A stretch of 64,000 bases of DNA from Carnobacterium_A antarcticum (GTDB taxonomy: Bacteria > Bacillota > Bacilli > Lactobacillales > Carnobacteriaceae): the NCBI RefSeq assembly GCF_042658365.1, contig NZ_JBHSQC010000025.1, one strand, 5' to 3'. The translations under genes were made by a program, and so were the position numbers. Positions 35,761-45,225 of this stretch are shown in pieces; within the stretch, counting starts at the first letter, position 1, and the number at the start of each line of letters is the position of its first letter. Under the pieces are notes generated by a model, which had not been told where the DNA came from, made no database searches, and saw only the letters and a program-made list of their open reading frames with translations.

Positions 35761-35913
35761 GTTTATTCTAATGTGTGCTAAAGGCTAATCTAAGCGTTTC
35801 TTATTTAACCTTAGTACACTATATCACAAAGAATTGGAAATTCCAAACATTAAGAAGAATTTCACGAAGTTTTTTTAACTTTTGTACCATACCCGAAAAT
35901 TACAGAAAAAATC

Positions 35914-35954
35914 GGCAGGCATGAATCCGGTTCAATACCGAATCCATGCCTGCC
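35914..35954 (-). terminator. Terminator after the AI-2E-family gene
   Basis: An 18-bp stem with two mismatches (GGCAGGCATG... with ...CATGCCTGCC), six T on the minus strand. Confidence 0.85.
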
Positions 35955-35990
35955 AATTAGCTGCTTAATATAAATTCTAACTTTTAGAAA

Positions 35991-37094
35991 TCACATCATT
36001 TTTGGTTTTTGGTGCTTTTTTCTTAAATTTATCATGTCTTTCAAATAAACGACTACCGTTTTCACTACAGCATAAAAAGGTACACCTAAGATCATGCCTA
36101 AGAGACCCGCTAAGTTGCCTGCCACTAACAAGATAATAATGATCGTTAGAGGATGAATAGCCAACGTTTTACCAATGACATTCGGTGAAATAAAATTCCC
36201 GTCGACTTGCTGCACGACTAATACAACTAATGCTACTAATAAAGCTTTAGTGGGAGAAATAGTCAATCCGATGATGACTGCAGGTGCTGCACCGATGTAG
36301 GGTCCAACATAAGGTATGATATTTGTAACTCCTGCAATAATGCCTAATAACAAAGCATAAGGCATCCCTATGATCAAATAACCAATATAGGTAAACACTC
36401 CTACTAATAAACATACTAACGCTTGGCCGCTGATATAAGAAGAGATCGTATGGTTCATTTGCCCAAGCAATTCAATCATCTGTCCGCGGTATTCTTTTGG
36501 AAAAAATTTAGCAACGGCTGGACGGAAGTGTTTTCCATCTTTAAACATATAAAACAAAATGATTGGAGCAGTTACAATAACGATTGTGGTATTTGCTACC
36601 GCTCCGAAAATAGAACCGATACTAGTGGTGATACCTGAAAATACACTGTTCGCTATATTGCCAATGGATAGGTCCATTTTATTCATCGAATCTTCTAAGT
36701 TGAAATCAGCCAACCAAGGCTGTTGAACTAAATCTTGAGAAAATTTTTCCAATGACTGCATGAGACTTGGGATACTTGCAATCAATTGTCCAATTTGATT
36801 AACTAAATTTGGCAAAACAGAAACAATCAGAAAAATAAGACTGCCTAAAAATAAAAGCAAAACAACGATAATGCCATATTTTCTTTTAATGTTTATTTTC
36901 TCCAATAAATTAATCAAAGGATTTAAAAGGTAATATAGAAATCCTGCTACCAAAATGGGGGTAAATAAAGTCGATACAAAAGTAGTCAACGGCTGAAAAA
37001 CAAAATTGATTTTCGAAGATATAAAAATCAAAGTAGCTACGATCAGCAGCCAAGTCGTCCAGAACATTAATTTTGAGTTTTTAAAATAATCCAT
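35991..37094 (-). CDS. AI-2E family membrane transporter
   Basis: 367 residues with about eight membrane segments. The N-terminal pair is at residues 12-58, another at 70-92, the long soluble loop at 95-150, and the rest in the second half (IIAGVTNIIPYVGPYIGAAPAVIIGL is the family motif). The AI-2E (PerM/TqsA) family includes autoinducer exporters and Na+/H+ antiporters. The substrate here is unknown. It follows the M42 peptidase gene by 19 bp and may be co-transcribed. Confidence 0.88.
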   Translation of the reverse strand: MDYFKNSKLMFWTTWLLIVATLIFISSKINFVFQPLTTFVSTLFTPILVAGFLYYLLNPLINLLEKINIKRKYGIIVVLLLFLGSLIFLIVSVLPNLVNQIGQLIASIPSLMQSLEKFSQDLVQQPWLADFNLEDSMNKMDLSIGNIANSVFSGITTSIGSIFGAVANTTIVIVTAPIILFYMFKDGKHFRPAVAKFFPKEYRGQMIELLGQMNHTISSYISGQALVCLLVGVFTYIGYLIIGMPYALLLGIIAGVTNIIPYVGPYIGAAPAVIIGLTISPTKALLVALVVLVVQQVDGNFISPNVIGKTLAIHPLTIIIILLVAGNLAGLLGMILGVPFYAVVKTVVVYLKDMINLRKKHQKPKMM

Positions 37095-37113
37095 CTTTTC
37101 CCTCTATTTCTAA

Positions 37114-38157
37114 TTAACCCTGCATAGAGCTAAATAAGTATTTTTCAATTAATTGTTCAGTAGCTTCAATCGATTCCTTATGTGTTCGTTCATACGCATG
37201 GCTGGCATCAATTCCTGCGCCTACTAAAGCATGACGGACATCTGCTCCGGCTTTCATAGCAGCTGAAGCATCGCTTCCATAATAAGGATAAATATCTAAT
37301 TGATAAGGAATAGCATAGTCTTCGCACAATTGCGTCAACTGACGCCTCAGTTGGTAATGATAGGGCCCGCTGCCATCTTTGGCACAAATCGAGACAGAGT
37401 ATTCATCTGTTTGTTGGTCGTCGCCTATAGCACCCATATCAACAGCTAAGTAGTCTACTACTTTTTCAGAAATATTGGAATTTCCTCCATAGCCAATTTC
37501 TTCATTAGTTGAAATGAAAAAGTGAGTGGTGCATGGCAAGGAACTCGTTTTATTTTCAGATAGTTTTTCCAAAATAGACAATAAAATAGCAACACTCACC
37601 TTGTCATCTAAGTGGCGAGACTTAACAAAGCCGCTTTCAGTTACTTCAGTACGTGGATCAAAGCTGATAAAGTCTCCTACTGCAATGCCCAGCTCTCTAG
37701 TGTCTTCTTTTGAAAGGACTTTTTCATCAATCCGAATTTCCATGTTCTCTTGGTTTCTTTCAGCTGTTCCCGCATCCTTATAAACATGTACACTTGTTTG
37801 ATGCATTAAGATAGTACCTGTATACGTTTTTCCTGAAGAAGTATGAATGGTGCAATATTCACCCTCAATAGCATTGTAACGAAACCCGCCAATCAAGTCT
37901 ATTTTCAATCGGCCGTCAGGTTTTACAGCACGAACCATCGCTCCAAGCGTATCTACATGGGCTGTTACAAAGCGTTGCTGCTGGTGATCCTCTCCTCTAA
38001 CAGTCACCATTAACCCACCTTTATTATCTTTATGCCCTTCGTAGCCCATCACCAACAACCTATCCTGTATCTCTTTTATAATTTCACTGGTATTGCCTGT
38101 TGGAGAAGGAATAGAAGTAAGGTGTTTTATCCATTCCATCGTTTTATTGCTGCTCAT
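37114..38157 (-). CDS. M42 family metallopeptidase
   Basis: 347 residues. The metal ligands and catalytic residues of M42 are visible: AHVDTLGAMVR (about 66), DDKV (about 184), NEEIGYGG (about 217) and the late HAYERTH. These enzymes are dodecameric aminopeptidases of the PepA/YsdC/FrvX type. It differs from the second M42 gene at 61,211 and is not a recent duplicate. Confidence 0.88.
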   Translation of the reverse strand: MSSNKTMEWIKHLTSIPSPTGNTSEIIKEIQDRLLVMGYEGHKDNKGGLMVTVRGEDHQQQRFVTAHVDTLGAMVRAVKPDGRLKIDLIGGFRYNAIEGEYCTIHTSSGKTYTGTILMHQTSVHVYKDAGTAERNQENMEIRIDEKVLSKEDTRELGIAVGDFISFDPRTEVTESGFVKSRHLDDKVSVAILLSILEKLSENKTSSLPCTTHFFISTNEEIGYGGNSNISEKVVDYLAVDMGAIGDDQQTDEYSVSICAKDGSGPYHYQLRRQLTQLCEDYAIPYQLDIYPYYGSDASAAMKAGADVRHALVGAGIDASHAYERTHKESIEATEQLIEKYLFSSMQG

Positions 38158-38261
38158 TTAAATGCCCTCCATTTTTATGTACTTGTACTGTCATAAGTAT
38201 AATCTATTGTTTGGTAGAAATAAAGATTTAACCTAGCTGTTTTATTTTGTAAAGAGTTTAC

Positions 38262-38449
38262 GTACCTTATGCATTCAAATCTATTCATAAGGTACATATC
38301 CTGCTTTTGCGTACCTTATTGTCTAGGTTTGTCACGTAATAAGGCCCGTATCGATTTTTATGTGCCTTACGAGTGCTATTAAATCTTTCATACGGCACAC
38401 AACCATTTTTCTCCAATCCGATCGAACCTTTTCGGCCACAACCGAAAAG
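38262..38449. repeat. Four consecutive hairpins in a gene-free region
   Basis: The 417 bp between the M42 gene and the GNAT gene carry no ORF I can support. Hairpin 1 is GTACCTTATG (38262-38271) with CATAAGGTAC (38286-38295), perfect. Hairpin 2 is CCTTATT (38314-38320) with AATAAGG (38338-38344), starting in GTACCTTATT. Hairpin 3 is GTGCCTTACG (38362-38371) with CATACGGCAC (38389-38398), 8 of 10. Hairpin 4 is CTTTTCGG (38428-38435) with CCGAAAAG (38442-38449), perfect. Units 1-3 begin 49 and 51 bp apart and have related stems. T-rich tracts follow each. Confidence 0.7.
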
Positions 38450-38574
38450 TGCTCTTTAAAAGTTGCTTCTCTATAGAATCAGACTGTTTACTTTTAATGC
38501 AACACTAGTGATAGAAACTGAGAATAATATATGGTACCCTTAACACCACATTGAAATAGAAAGAAGGTAAACGC

Positions 38575-39018
38575 ATGCACTTTATTTGGACTTCTGATTT
38601 GACTTCTCCTACTTACCACGATGCTTTACAAATTCGACATACGGTCTTTGTAGGCGAACAAGGCGTTCCAGAAGAAATGGAAATAGATGAACTAGAAGGT
38701 GAAACGGACTACATCGTCGGGTATGTGGATGACCACCCAGTAGCGACAGCTCGTGTTTTACCAATTGGGCAAGATACCTATAAAATTCAACGAGTGGCTG
38801 TTCTAAAAAATTACCGCGGCAAGCAATTAGGCAAAAACTTAATGTTGGAAATTGAACGATATGCTCATCAAAATAAACGGTCTTATTTAACTTTAGGCGC
38901 ACAAGACCACGCTATTGGTTTTTACTCGAATCTAGGCTATGCTATCGTTGGCGACGGTTACTTAGATGCAGGCATTCCGCATCACGATATGAAAAAAGAA
39001 ATCATTTCCGCTAATTGA
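38575..39018 (+). CDS. GNAT family N-acetyltransferase
   Basis: 147 residues. The N-terminal block ALQIRHTVFVGEQGVPEEMEIDELE is typical of ElaA/YjcF-like GNATs, and the acetyl-CoA motif is RVAVLKNYRGKQLGKNLM. Substrate unknown. AGAAGG site; it lies downstream of the hairpin array. Confidence 0.9.
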   Translation: MHFIWTSDLTSPTYHDALQIRHTVFVGEQGVPEEMEIDELEGETDYIVGYVDDHPVATARVLPIGQDTYKIQRVAVLKNYRGKQLGKNLMLEIERYAHQNKRSYLTLGAQDHAIGFYSNLGYAIVGDGYLDAGIPHHDMKKEIISAN

Positions 39019-39026
39019 TTATCACT

Positions 39027-39074
39027 AAAAAAAGAATTGTCCGCTATCTTTTCAGAGCGGACAATTCTTTTTTT
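39027..39074. terminator. Bidirectional terminator
   Basis: AAAAAAAGAATTGTCCGCT paired perfectly with AGCGGACAATTCTTTTTTT; it serves the GNAT gene (plus) and the DUF3006 gene (minus). Confidence 0.9.
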
Positions 39075-39081
39075 AATTACT

Positions 39082-39354
39082 TTATCCATTGTTATCTTGC
39101 TGTTGCTGCTTTGTTTTCTTCAACAAAGCTTCTCGTTTAGCTTTCATTCGTGCCATTCGTTCACTTTTTTCATTTGGCAGCAAGGTTAATTGAGGAGCTG
39201 TTTGATTGTCTCTTCTCTGATAATCAATTTCAAAAACGTCTCCTAACTCTGATTCCACCGGGAGTGATTGAACAGCGATATGAATGGGTTCACTGCCATC
39301 ATCGGGAATCAAGCGGGCTACTGCCCCTTCAATTTCTTCAAGAACCACTTTCAT
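39082..39354 (-). CDS. DUF3006 family protein
   Basis: 90 residues from the ATG at 39354, which follows AAAGGAG. VVLEEIEGAVARLIPDDGSE is the DUF3006 opening. These proteins are coded next to ComEC-like metallo-hydrolases, as here: its start lies just inside the end of that gene. C-terminal basic helix with a QQQQ run. Function unknown. Confidence 0.82.
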   Translation of the reverse strand: MKVVLEEIEGAVARLIPDDGSEPIHIAVQSLPVESELGDVFEIDYQRRDNQTAPQLTLLPNEKSERMARMKAKREALLKKTKQQQQDNNG

Positions 39355-39355
39355 T

Positions 39356-40378
39356 TCAGTGTTCTCCTTTCTCCGTGTCAATGCTGTAATTGCCGTTTGG
39401 ATTAACTCTCACCGTCACCGTTCCGTCTTCCGCAGTACCATAAATAGGGATTTCATGAAGCTCAAATCGTTCTATGGTTTCTTTATTAGGATGACCGTAA
39501 CTATTAGTGAGCCCAGCTGAATAAATACTGAATCCTGGCTGAATCGCTTCGATCCACTCATCACTTGAACTCTCTTTGGATCCATGGTGCCCCATCAAAA
39601 GAAGCGTCGATTTCAGCTCTGCGCCGCTGTCGATAATCGCTTCCTCTACTCTGCTGGAAGCATCTCCACTGAGCATTGCGCTAAAATCACCCATGGTCAT
39701 TTTTATAACAATGGAATCATCATTGGGATTGCTTCTCGGATCAACTGTTGGATTTAACACTTCAAGTAGAAAGGGCCCTATTTGATGGTTTTCTCCACTT
39801 TTAGGTTCAGCATATTGGGCATTGCTCTGAGCTAGAGCATCCAAGATACGTTCATAGATCTTACTCGTCGAGTCGTATCCGTTCATCCACACTTCTTGGA
39901 CGTTATAGTATTGTAAAATCAAATCGCCATAACCGATATGGTCTGAGTCATTATGCGTAAAAATCAACAAGTCGATTTTGCCGCCGGTACCAATATACTG
40001 GTCTAAATACGATAATATTTTTTTGTCTTTGTCTTCATAACGACCTGTGTCAATTAAAATGTTTGTTCCATCTTCAGATTGGATCAACGTTGCGGAACCT
40101 TGGCCTACATCTAAAAATCGAAACTGTCCAGCTTGAACTTCTTGTTCTTTAAGTTCTTTCTTTTCATTTGACCAACCCATTTCTTCTTGAAAGAAAGCTG
40201 TTACCTCTTCTTTAAACTGAAGAATACGTTCATTAATAGAGTAGTCGGGATTTTCGCTTCTTCCTAAAGTCAAGCCGATGGTAAATGAAAAAAGAATAAT
40301 CAATCCCATTATCCCAAATTGAGTCCGTTGTTTTTTTTGTTTTTTTGTTAATTTTTTTGGTTTCTTTCGATACGCCAC
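39356..40378 (-). CDS. ComEC-like metallo-beta-lactamase-fold hydrolase, membrane-anchored
   Basis: 340 residues. A basic N-terminus is followed by one membrane segment (FGIMGLIILFSFTIGLTLG, about 22-40). The MBL domain starts FRFLDVGQGSATLIQSEDGTNILIDTG and has the zinc motif THNDSDHIGYGD and GHHGS, as in the C-terminal domain of ComEC. It probably acts outside the cell, possibly as a nuclease. It is paired with a DUF3006 protein. Confidence 0.87.
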   Translation of the reverse strand: MAYRKKPKKLTKKQKKQRTQFGIMGLIILFSFTIGLTLGRSENPDYSINERILQFKEEVTAFFQEEMGWSNEKKELKEQEVQAGQFRFLDVGQGSATLIQSEDGTNILIDTGRYEDKDKKILSYLDQYIGTGGKIDLLIFTHNDSDHIGYGDLILQYYNVQEVWMNGYDSTSKIYERILDALAQSNAQYAEPKSGENHQIGPFLLEVLNPTVDPRSNPNDDSIVIKMTMGDFSAMLSGDASSRVEEAIIDSGAELKSTLLLMGHHGSKESSSDEWIEAIQPGFSIYSAGLTNSYGHPNKETIERFELHEIPIYGTAEDGTVTVRVNPNGNYSIDTEKGEH

Positions 40379-40400
40379 TTTTTTTCAATCCTTTACTGTT

Positions 40401-40437
40401 AAAAGACAACTTTCTAAAAAATAGAAAGTTGTCTTTT
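40401..40437 (-). terminator. mgtE terminator
   Basis: AAAAGACAACTTTCTA paired with TAGAAAGTTGTCTTTT, 34 bp after the mgtE stop. Confidence 0.85.
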
Positions 40438-40470
40438 GGTTCTGTATTTTCAAACTATTGGACACCATTA

Positions 40471-41844
40471 TTATCCTGTTTGGACAAAAAACGACATAAA
40501 GTAAGCCGCGATGTTAAAATAAATCAAAACACTGGTTAAATCGCTCAGTGTTGAGATAAAAGGACCACTGGCAACAGCAGGGTCAAACCCTATCCGATCC
40601 ATTAAAATAGGAATAAAGCTTCCAGCTAAATTAGCTACTATGATAGCAAAAAACATGGCTATTCCGACAACAAATCCTAAAATAAAATTTTGTTTCCAAA
40701 TACCAATCACAATAAAAATAGTTACTCCTGTCGTTAAACCCGTCACGATTCCGGTTAAAACCTCGCTCAGAATCAAACTTCCAAACCCTTTACTTTTATC
40801 ATCGTTATCTGCTAGTTTTCTTACAGCAACAGCTAAAGACTGTGTCCCAGCGTTACCGGCGGTTCCTGTAATCAAAGAGATGAAGACTGCTAAAATACTC
40901 GCTTCGCTTACCAACACTTCATAACGGCTAATCAAAGTCGCTGTTCCCATCCCTAAAAATAATAGCGTAATCAACCAAGGCAATCGTTTAGACGCGGCAA
41001 CAAAAGGATTTTCCGATTGTTCTCCAACATCTACCCCAGCTAAACCAGAGTAATCACTTTCAGCTTCTTCATCAATGACATCAATAATATCATCAACCGT
41101 AATGATCCCTAAAAGATACTCATCATTATCGATGACCGGAACTGCTAAAAAGTTATAATCCCGAATAGTCTTAGCGACATCATTTTGGTCGTCGGTCACA
41201 TTTACTGAGACTGGACGATCCCCCATGACTTCTGAAACCAATTCATCGTCGTCATGTGTAATCAATTCTCTAAGCGAAATAACACCCACTAACCTTTCAG
41301 CCGGGTCGACAACGTAAATATAATAAATCGTTTCTGCTTCCGCTGCTTTGCTTTTTAAAATAGCCATGGCTGAACGAATGGTCTGGTGAGCTTCAACGGA
41401 GACATACTCAGTTGTCATGATCGCTCCAGCTGTTTCATCTTCATAATGAAGCAATTCTTTAATCTCATTTGCACTGTCTTCGGTCATCAAATTCAAATAA
41501 TTACGCAAATCCGGTTTGTCTAGTTGCTTTAAAACATCCACAGCATTATCGGTATACATTTCACTCAACATATCGGCTGCATATTGTGGATCCATTTCTT
41601 TTAAATAAACTTCTACGGATTGCTCGTCTTCTTCAATAACTTCAAACATATCAGCCATTTCTTTTGGCGAAAGAAAATAATACATTCTTTGGCGATCTTG
41701 TTCAGATAAAGAAAGGTAGTATTGCCCTTGTTCGTAGACATGCAGCGATAAAAACTCTTGGCGGAATCCTTTAATATTTTCTTCGCTTAAGTACAATTGT
41801 GCTAATGCTAATTTTTCTTCTATTTCTACTGGCGCTTCATTCAA
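40471..41844 (-). CDS. mgtE: Magnesium transporter MgtE
   Basis: 457 residues: N-terminal superhelical domain (1-130), two CBS domains (about 135-255) and five membrane segments from about 285. The pore motif region VSLITGTAGNAGTQSLAVAVR is present. Cytosolic Mg2+ closes the channel through the N and CBS domains. It is downstream of the pseudouridine synthase gene by 16 bp. No M-box riboswitch is seen upstream. Confidence 0.95.
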   Translation of the reverse strand: MNEAPVEIEEKLALAQLYLSEENIKGFRQEFLSLHVYEQGQYYLSLSEQDRQRMYYFLSPKEMADMFEVIEEDEQSVEVYLKEMDPQYAADMLSEMYTDNAVDVLKQLDKPDLRNYLNLMTEDSANEIKELLHYEDETAGAIMTTEYVSVEAHQTIRSAMAILKSKAAEAETIYYIYVVDPAERLVGVISLRELITHDDDELVSEVMGDRPVSVNVTDDQNDVAKTIRDYNFLAVPVIDNDEYLLGIITVDDIIDVIDEEAESDYSGLAGVDVGEQSENPFVAASKRLPWLITLLFLGMGTATLISRYEVLVSEASILAVFISLITGTAGNAGTQSLAVAVRKLADNDDKSKGFGSLILSEVLTGIVTGLTTGVTIFIVIGIWKQNFILGFVVGIAMFFAIIVANLAGSFIPILMDRIGFDPAVASGPFISTLSDLTSVLIYFNIAAYFMSFFVQTG

Positions 41845-41860
41845 AAAAAGCTCCCCCTTT

Positions 41861-42772
41861 CTACCGGTGATTTTCTATTGCTCGTTGGCGTTCAAGCCAC
41901 TCAGCAATATCGACCGGATAGTCCGCCTCTAAAACAATCTTTTCTTGTGTAAAAGGATCAATGAAATCTAGTTCACGACAATGTAAAGCTTGTCTTTTGA
42001 CCCATTGATTCCACTCTCCGCCATAAAGGTCATCTCCCATAAGCGGGTTTCCGATATGAGTAAAATGCACTCGAATTTGATGAGTTCTGCCAGTATGCAA
42101 CTGAATATCTACTAATGTCGCTTCTTCAAATTCTTCTCTTACCCAATATTCTGTCAAGGCCATCTTTCCATCTGGATGGACGATTCTCTTGATAATGGAG
42201 TCTTTTGGTCTAGCAATCGGCGCTTCAATTATCCCATGCTGGTTTTCTTTTAATTTTCCTGTTAATAAAGCAATGTATTTTTTGTGCAATTGTTTTTTTC
42301 TCAGCTCTTTATCCAATAAAGCGTGCGCGTAACCATGCTTAGCAAAAAGCATCAACCCTGTCGTATCTCGATCCAAACGCGTCACAATATGGATGACTTG
42401 ATTTTTATATCCTTGTTTAACGTAGTATCCTTTCACACGATTGGCCATTGTTCCTGCTGGATGAACCTTAGATGGAATAGAAGCCACACCAAAAGGTTTG
42501 TTTACTACTAAAAAATTAGCATCCTCATAAACAATGTCAATAGGGATATCGATGGGAATGGTTGTATCATGCCCTTTTTCATCTGGAATGGTTATTTCTA
42601 CCACATCACTTTTTTGTAAATGATAGAGCACATTTTCAATTTGATTGTTAACCGTAATTTTACCGCCTTGAAACTTCACCTTCGCCAGCAAACTGCGTGA
42701 AATCCCTTTTGTTCCTAAAAATGTTTTTACTTGCTGTTTTTCTGATGATTGATAAGTCCAGCTAAATTTCAT
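41861..42772 (-). CDS. RluA/RluD-family pseudouridine synthase
   Basis: 303 residues from the ATG at 42772; the frame extends six codons to a TTG that lacks a site. N-terminal S4-like segment (KTFLGTKGISRSLLAKVKFQGGKITVNN), then the catalytic VTRLDRDTTGLMLFAK and the GRTHQIRVH motif. It corresponds to YjbO, which follows nadK in Bacillus; the start overlaps the nadK end. It modifies rRNA or tRNA; the position is not predictable. Confidence 0.92.
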   Translation of the reverse strand: MKFSWTYQSSEKQQVKTFLGTKGISRSLLAKVKFQGGKITVNNQIENVLYHLQKSDVVEITIPDEKGHDTTIPIDIPIDIVYEDANFLVVNKPFGVASIPSKVHPAGTMANRVKGYYVKQGYKNQVIHIVTRLDRDTTGLMLFAKHGYAHALLDKELRKKQLHKKYIALLTGKLKENQHGIIEAPIARPKDSIIKRIVHPDGKMALTEYWVREEFEEATLVDIQLHTGRTHQIRVHFTHIGNPLMGDDLYGGEWNQWVKRQALHCRELDFIDPFTQEKIVLEADYPVDIAEWLERQRAIENHR

Positions 42773-43574
42773 ATTTATTTTTCGCTCCAATAAATGCGTC
42801 TTCTACTCGGCTCCAAAAATGCGTATGGCGGTAACGAGCAAAATGAATGCGTTCTTTTGCTATCCGATATTGTAAATCGATAATATTTTTCTCAGATGAC
42901 GATAGTTGATCGATAGTCAAAACAAACCCATCAGTCGTTATAGGTTTAATTCGGATCCATTCATCTGGTGCAACGATCATCGGCGAACTTAAGGTCCGAA
43001 AGACACGGTTGTTGATCGAAGCTATTTCAGCTAGCTGCATCGCTTCCAACCTCGGGTGAATAATTGCTCCTCCAACCGATTTATTATACCCCGTTGACCC
43101 AGTAGGCGTAGAGATACAGATGCCGTCTCCTCTAAAACGCTCAAACAGTTCATCTTTAATAAATACATCGCATACCATCGTACCATCGACTCGCTTCATT
43201 GTCGATTCATTTAATGCTAAAAAATGGGACGGTTCTTTGCGCCCTTGATAAGTGGCCCGCACATCCAATAAAGGGTAACTGATGCTTTCTCCTTTATCAT
43301 GAATTAAACTTGTCACTAGTTCTGACAATTCATAGTCTCTCCAGTCCGTATAGAAGCCCAAGTGTCCTGTGTGTACTCCCACAAAACGCACACGGTCTAG
43401 CATATGTGCGTAACGGTGAAATGCAGACAACAATGTACCATCCCCGCCGATCGTGATGACTAAATCAGGATGACGTTCATCTATTTTGAGCGCTGCTTTT
43501 TTAAGGAGCAAACGCAGCTCTCCTGCTAAAGTAATGGAGCTTTCATTATTATTATGGACAATTGCAATTTTCAC
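42762..43574 (-). CDS. nadK: NAD kinase
   Basis: 270 residues. GGDGTLLSAFH (about 45) is the diacylglycerol/NAD-kinase motif, NEST (about 123) and the glycine-rich TGSTGYNKS follow. It makes NADP+. It lies between relQ and the pseudouridine synthase as in Bacillus yjbM-nadF-yjbO. Confidence 0.95.
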   Translation of the reverse strand: MKIAIVHNNNESSITLAGELRLLLKKAALKIDERHPDLVITIGGDGTLLSAFHRYAHMLDRVRFVGVHTGHLGFYTDWRDYELSELVTSLIHDKGESISYPLLDVRATYQGRKEPSHFLALNESTMKRVDGTMVCDVFIKDELFERFRGDGICISTPTGSTGYNKSVGGAIIHPRLEAMQLAEIASINNRVFRTLSSPMIVAPDEWIRIKPITTDGFVLTIDQLSSSEKNIIDLQYRIAKERIHFARYRHTHFWSRVEDAFIGAKNKYEI

Positions 43575-43610
43575 AGTTACCCTCCTTTCTCCTACAGTGT
43601 TTCAAAAAAA

Positions 43611-44276
43611 CTATGGTTGCTTTTTGTTTTCCGTTTCTTCTGTACTGCTTCTTTTACTATATGAAAACATATGTTGCGCTTCTTGAATCTCTTCACGAAT
43701 TTGAGACATTTCTTCATCTAATTGAAATACTGCTTCAGCTGCTCTCTTCAATCGAAGTTTGATATCTTCAGGAAATTCGCCATTGTATTTGTAATTTAAT
43801 GAATGCTCTATCGTCGCCCAAAAGTTCATCGAAAGCGTTCTGATCTGCACTTCTGCTAAAATAATTTTTTCTCCTTCGATTACTTGTACCGGATATTCAA
43901 AAACAACATGATACGAACGGTAACCACTTTCTTTTTTATTGGTGATATAATCTCGTTCTTCAATGATCTTTATATCGTTTCGGTTTCTTAATAACCGCAC
44001 TACTTCATGAATATCTTCTACGAATTGACACATGATTCGCAAACCGGCAATATCTTGCATATCCGTTTCTAAATGTTTCAAAGGGATATTGCGCAATTCA
44101 GCTTTTGCTAGAATACTGTCGACAGGTTTGACCCTTCCTGTAACGAATTCAATTGGCGTGTGCAAATTTTCTTTTCTAAATTGTTTTCGGATTCCTTTTA
44201 ATTTGATTTTTAATTCTTCCACTGCTTGTTGATAAGGTACTAAAAACTCATCCCAACTCTGGTTTTCTTCCATCAA
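43611..44276 (-). CDS. relQ: Small alarmone synthetase RelQ
   Basis: 221 residues, a single synthetase domain without hydrolase or TGS parts. FVTGRVKPVDSILAKAELR, the LETDMQDIAGLRIMCQF block and YITNKKESGYRSYHVVF are typical of the RelQ/SasB/YjbM group. It makes pppGpp/ppGpp under cell-wall or other stress and acts as a tetramer. Confidence 0.94.
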   Translation of the reverse strand: MMEENQSWDEFLVPYQQAVEELKIKLKGIRKQFRKENLHTPIEFVTGRVKPVDSILAKAELRNIPLKHLETDMQDIAGLRIMCQFVEDIHEVVRLLRNRNDIKIIEERDYITNKKESGYRSYHVVFEYPVQVIEGEKIILAEVQIRTLSMNFWATIEHSLNYKYNGEFPEDIKLRLKRAAEAVFQLDEEMSQIREEIQEAQHMFSYSKRSSTEETENKKQP

Positions 44277-44473
44277 TCATACCTTCTTTACCTGTCATTT
44301 CAATACGGTTTCATTTATTTAATACATACAAGTATATTTTAACATATATGTATTAAAAGAAGAAATATCCCCTGATGAAAATAAAAAATGGTATCATAGA
44401 TAGATGCCTTTTACTATTAAGTTCTTAATCCATACCCTAATAACCGAAAATGAATAAGGAGACGAATATAAGC

Positions 44474-45070
44474 ATGAGCGAACAACTAGAAATTGAATTC
44501 AAAAATATGTTAACGGCTAGCGAATACCAAAAGCTGCTGCTTTATTTTCAAGCGAAAGAAAAGAGCTTTTTCTTTCAAGAAAATCATTACTATGATACAA
44601 TTCATGAAGATTTAAAACACCTGAGATGCGGGTTAAGAATCCGTATCATGCCAAATTCTGCTGAATTAACACTTAAAACTCCTTTAGGCGACCATTTACT
44701 AGAAACAACAGACCCGCTGTCTTTAAAAACTGCTAAAGAATTGATTTCGAAAAACAGCATTTTACAAACTGGGGCAGTAGCCAAAAAACTCCAAAGCTTA
44801 AAAGTAGATCCTGATAGTGTTCAATTGATTGGTTCACTTAAAACCAAACGTTTTGAAAAAGAAACTAAAGATGGATTATTTGTCTTAGACCATAGTTTTT
44901 ATGGAGAACAAACGGATTTTGAATTAGAGTTTGAAACTCATGATGCAGATAGCGGAGAACAAATCTTTAATCGTTTTTTAGAAGTGCATCATTTAATGAA
45001 ACGACCTTCTAAAAATAAAATAGTAAGAATGCTAGAAGCCTTCTCATTAAATTCTCCAATAACGGATTGA
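44474..45070 (+). CDS. yjbK: CYTH-domain protein (YjbK-like)
   Basis: 198 residues from the ATG at 44474, after AAGGAG; an upstream ATG at 44450 has no site. It starts SEQLEIEFKNML, the E-x-E-x-K motif of CYTH triphosphate tunnel enzymes, with alternating Lys/Arg/Glu strands after it. Likely an inorganic triphosphatase or regulator. It is divergent from relQ, with which it is linked in many Firmicutes. Confidence 0.88.
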   Translation: MSEQLEIEFKNMLTASEYQKLLLYFQAKEKSFFFQENHYYDTIHEDLKHLRCGLRIRIMPNSAELTLKTPLGDHLLETTDPLSLKTAKELISKNSILQTGAVAKKLQSLKVDPDSVQLIGSLKTKRFEKETKDGLFVLDHSFYGEQTDFELEFETHDADSGEQIFNRFLEVHHLMKRPSKNKIVRMLEAFSLNSPITD

Positions 45071-45170
45071 ATTTTAATTTGTGGCAGATTTGTTACAAAT
45101 TTGTTTTGTACCCATTTAGAAATAAGTTCTTTTGTTACTTTTTTTCAAAGATATTTGTTAAGGTATATAT

Positions 45171-45188
45171 GTTGCTGGTAGGAGCAAC
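45171..45188 (+). promoter_or_regulatory. Hairpin in the spxH leader
   Basis: GTTGCT-N6-AGCAAC, directly after a TATATA -10-like sequence and 37 bp before the spxH ATG. It could be an operator or an mRNA hairpin. Confidence 0.35.
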
Positions 45189-45225
45189 ACGCGTAAAAAA
45201 ATATATGAAGCTAAGGTGAATTGTT

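Noticed and set aside
38262..38398. CRISPR array, because of about 50-bp periodicity
   Set aside because: Only three units, stems differ between units, and the conserved parts are inverted arms rather than one direct repeat with unique spacers; no cas genes nearby.
41845..41860. M-box riboswitch for mgtE
   Set aside because: Only 16 bp separate mgtE from the preceding gene; no room for the element.
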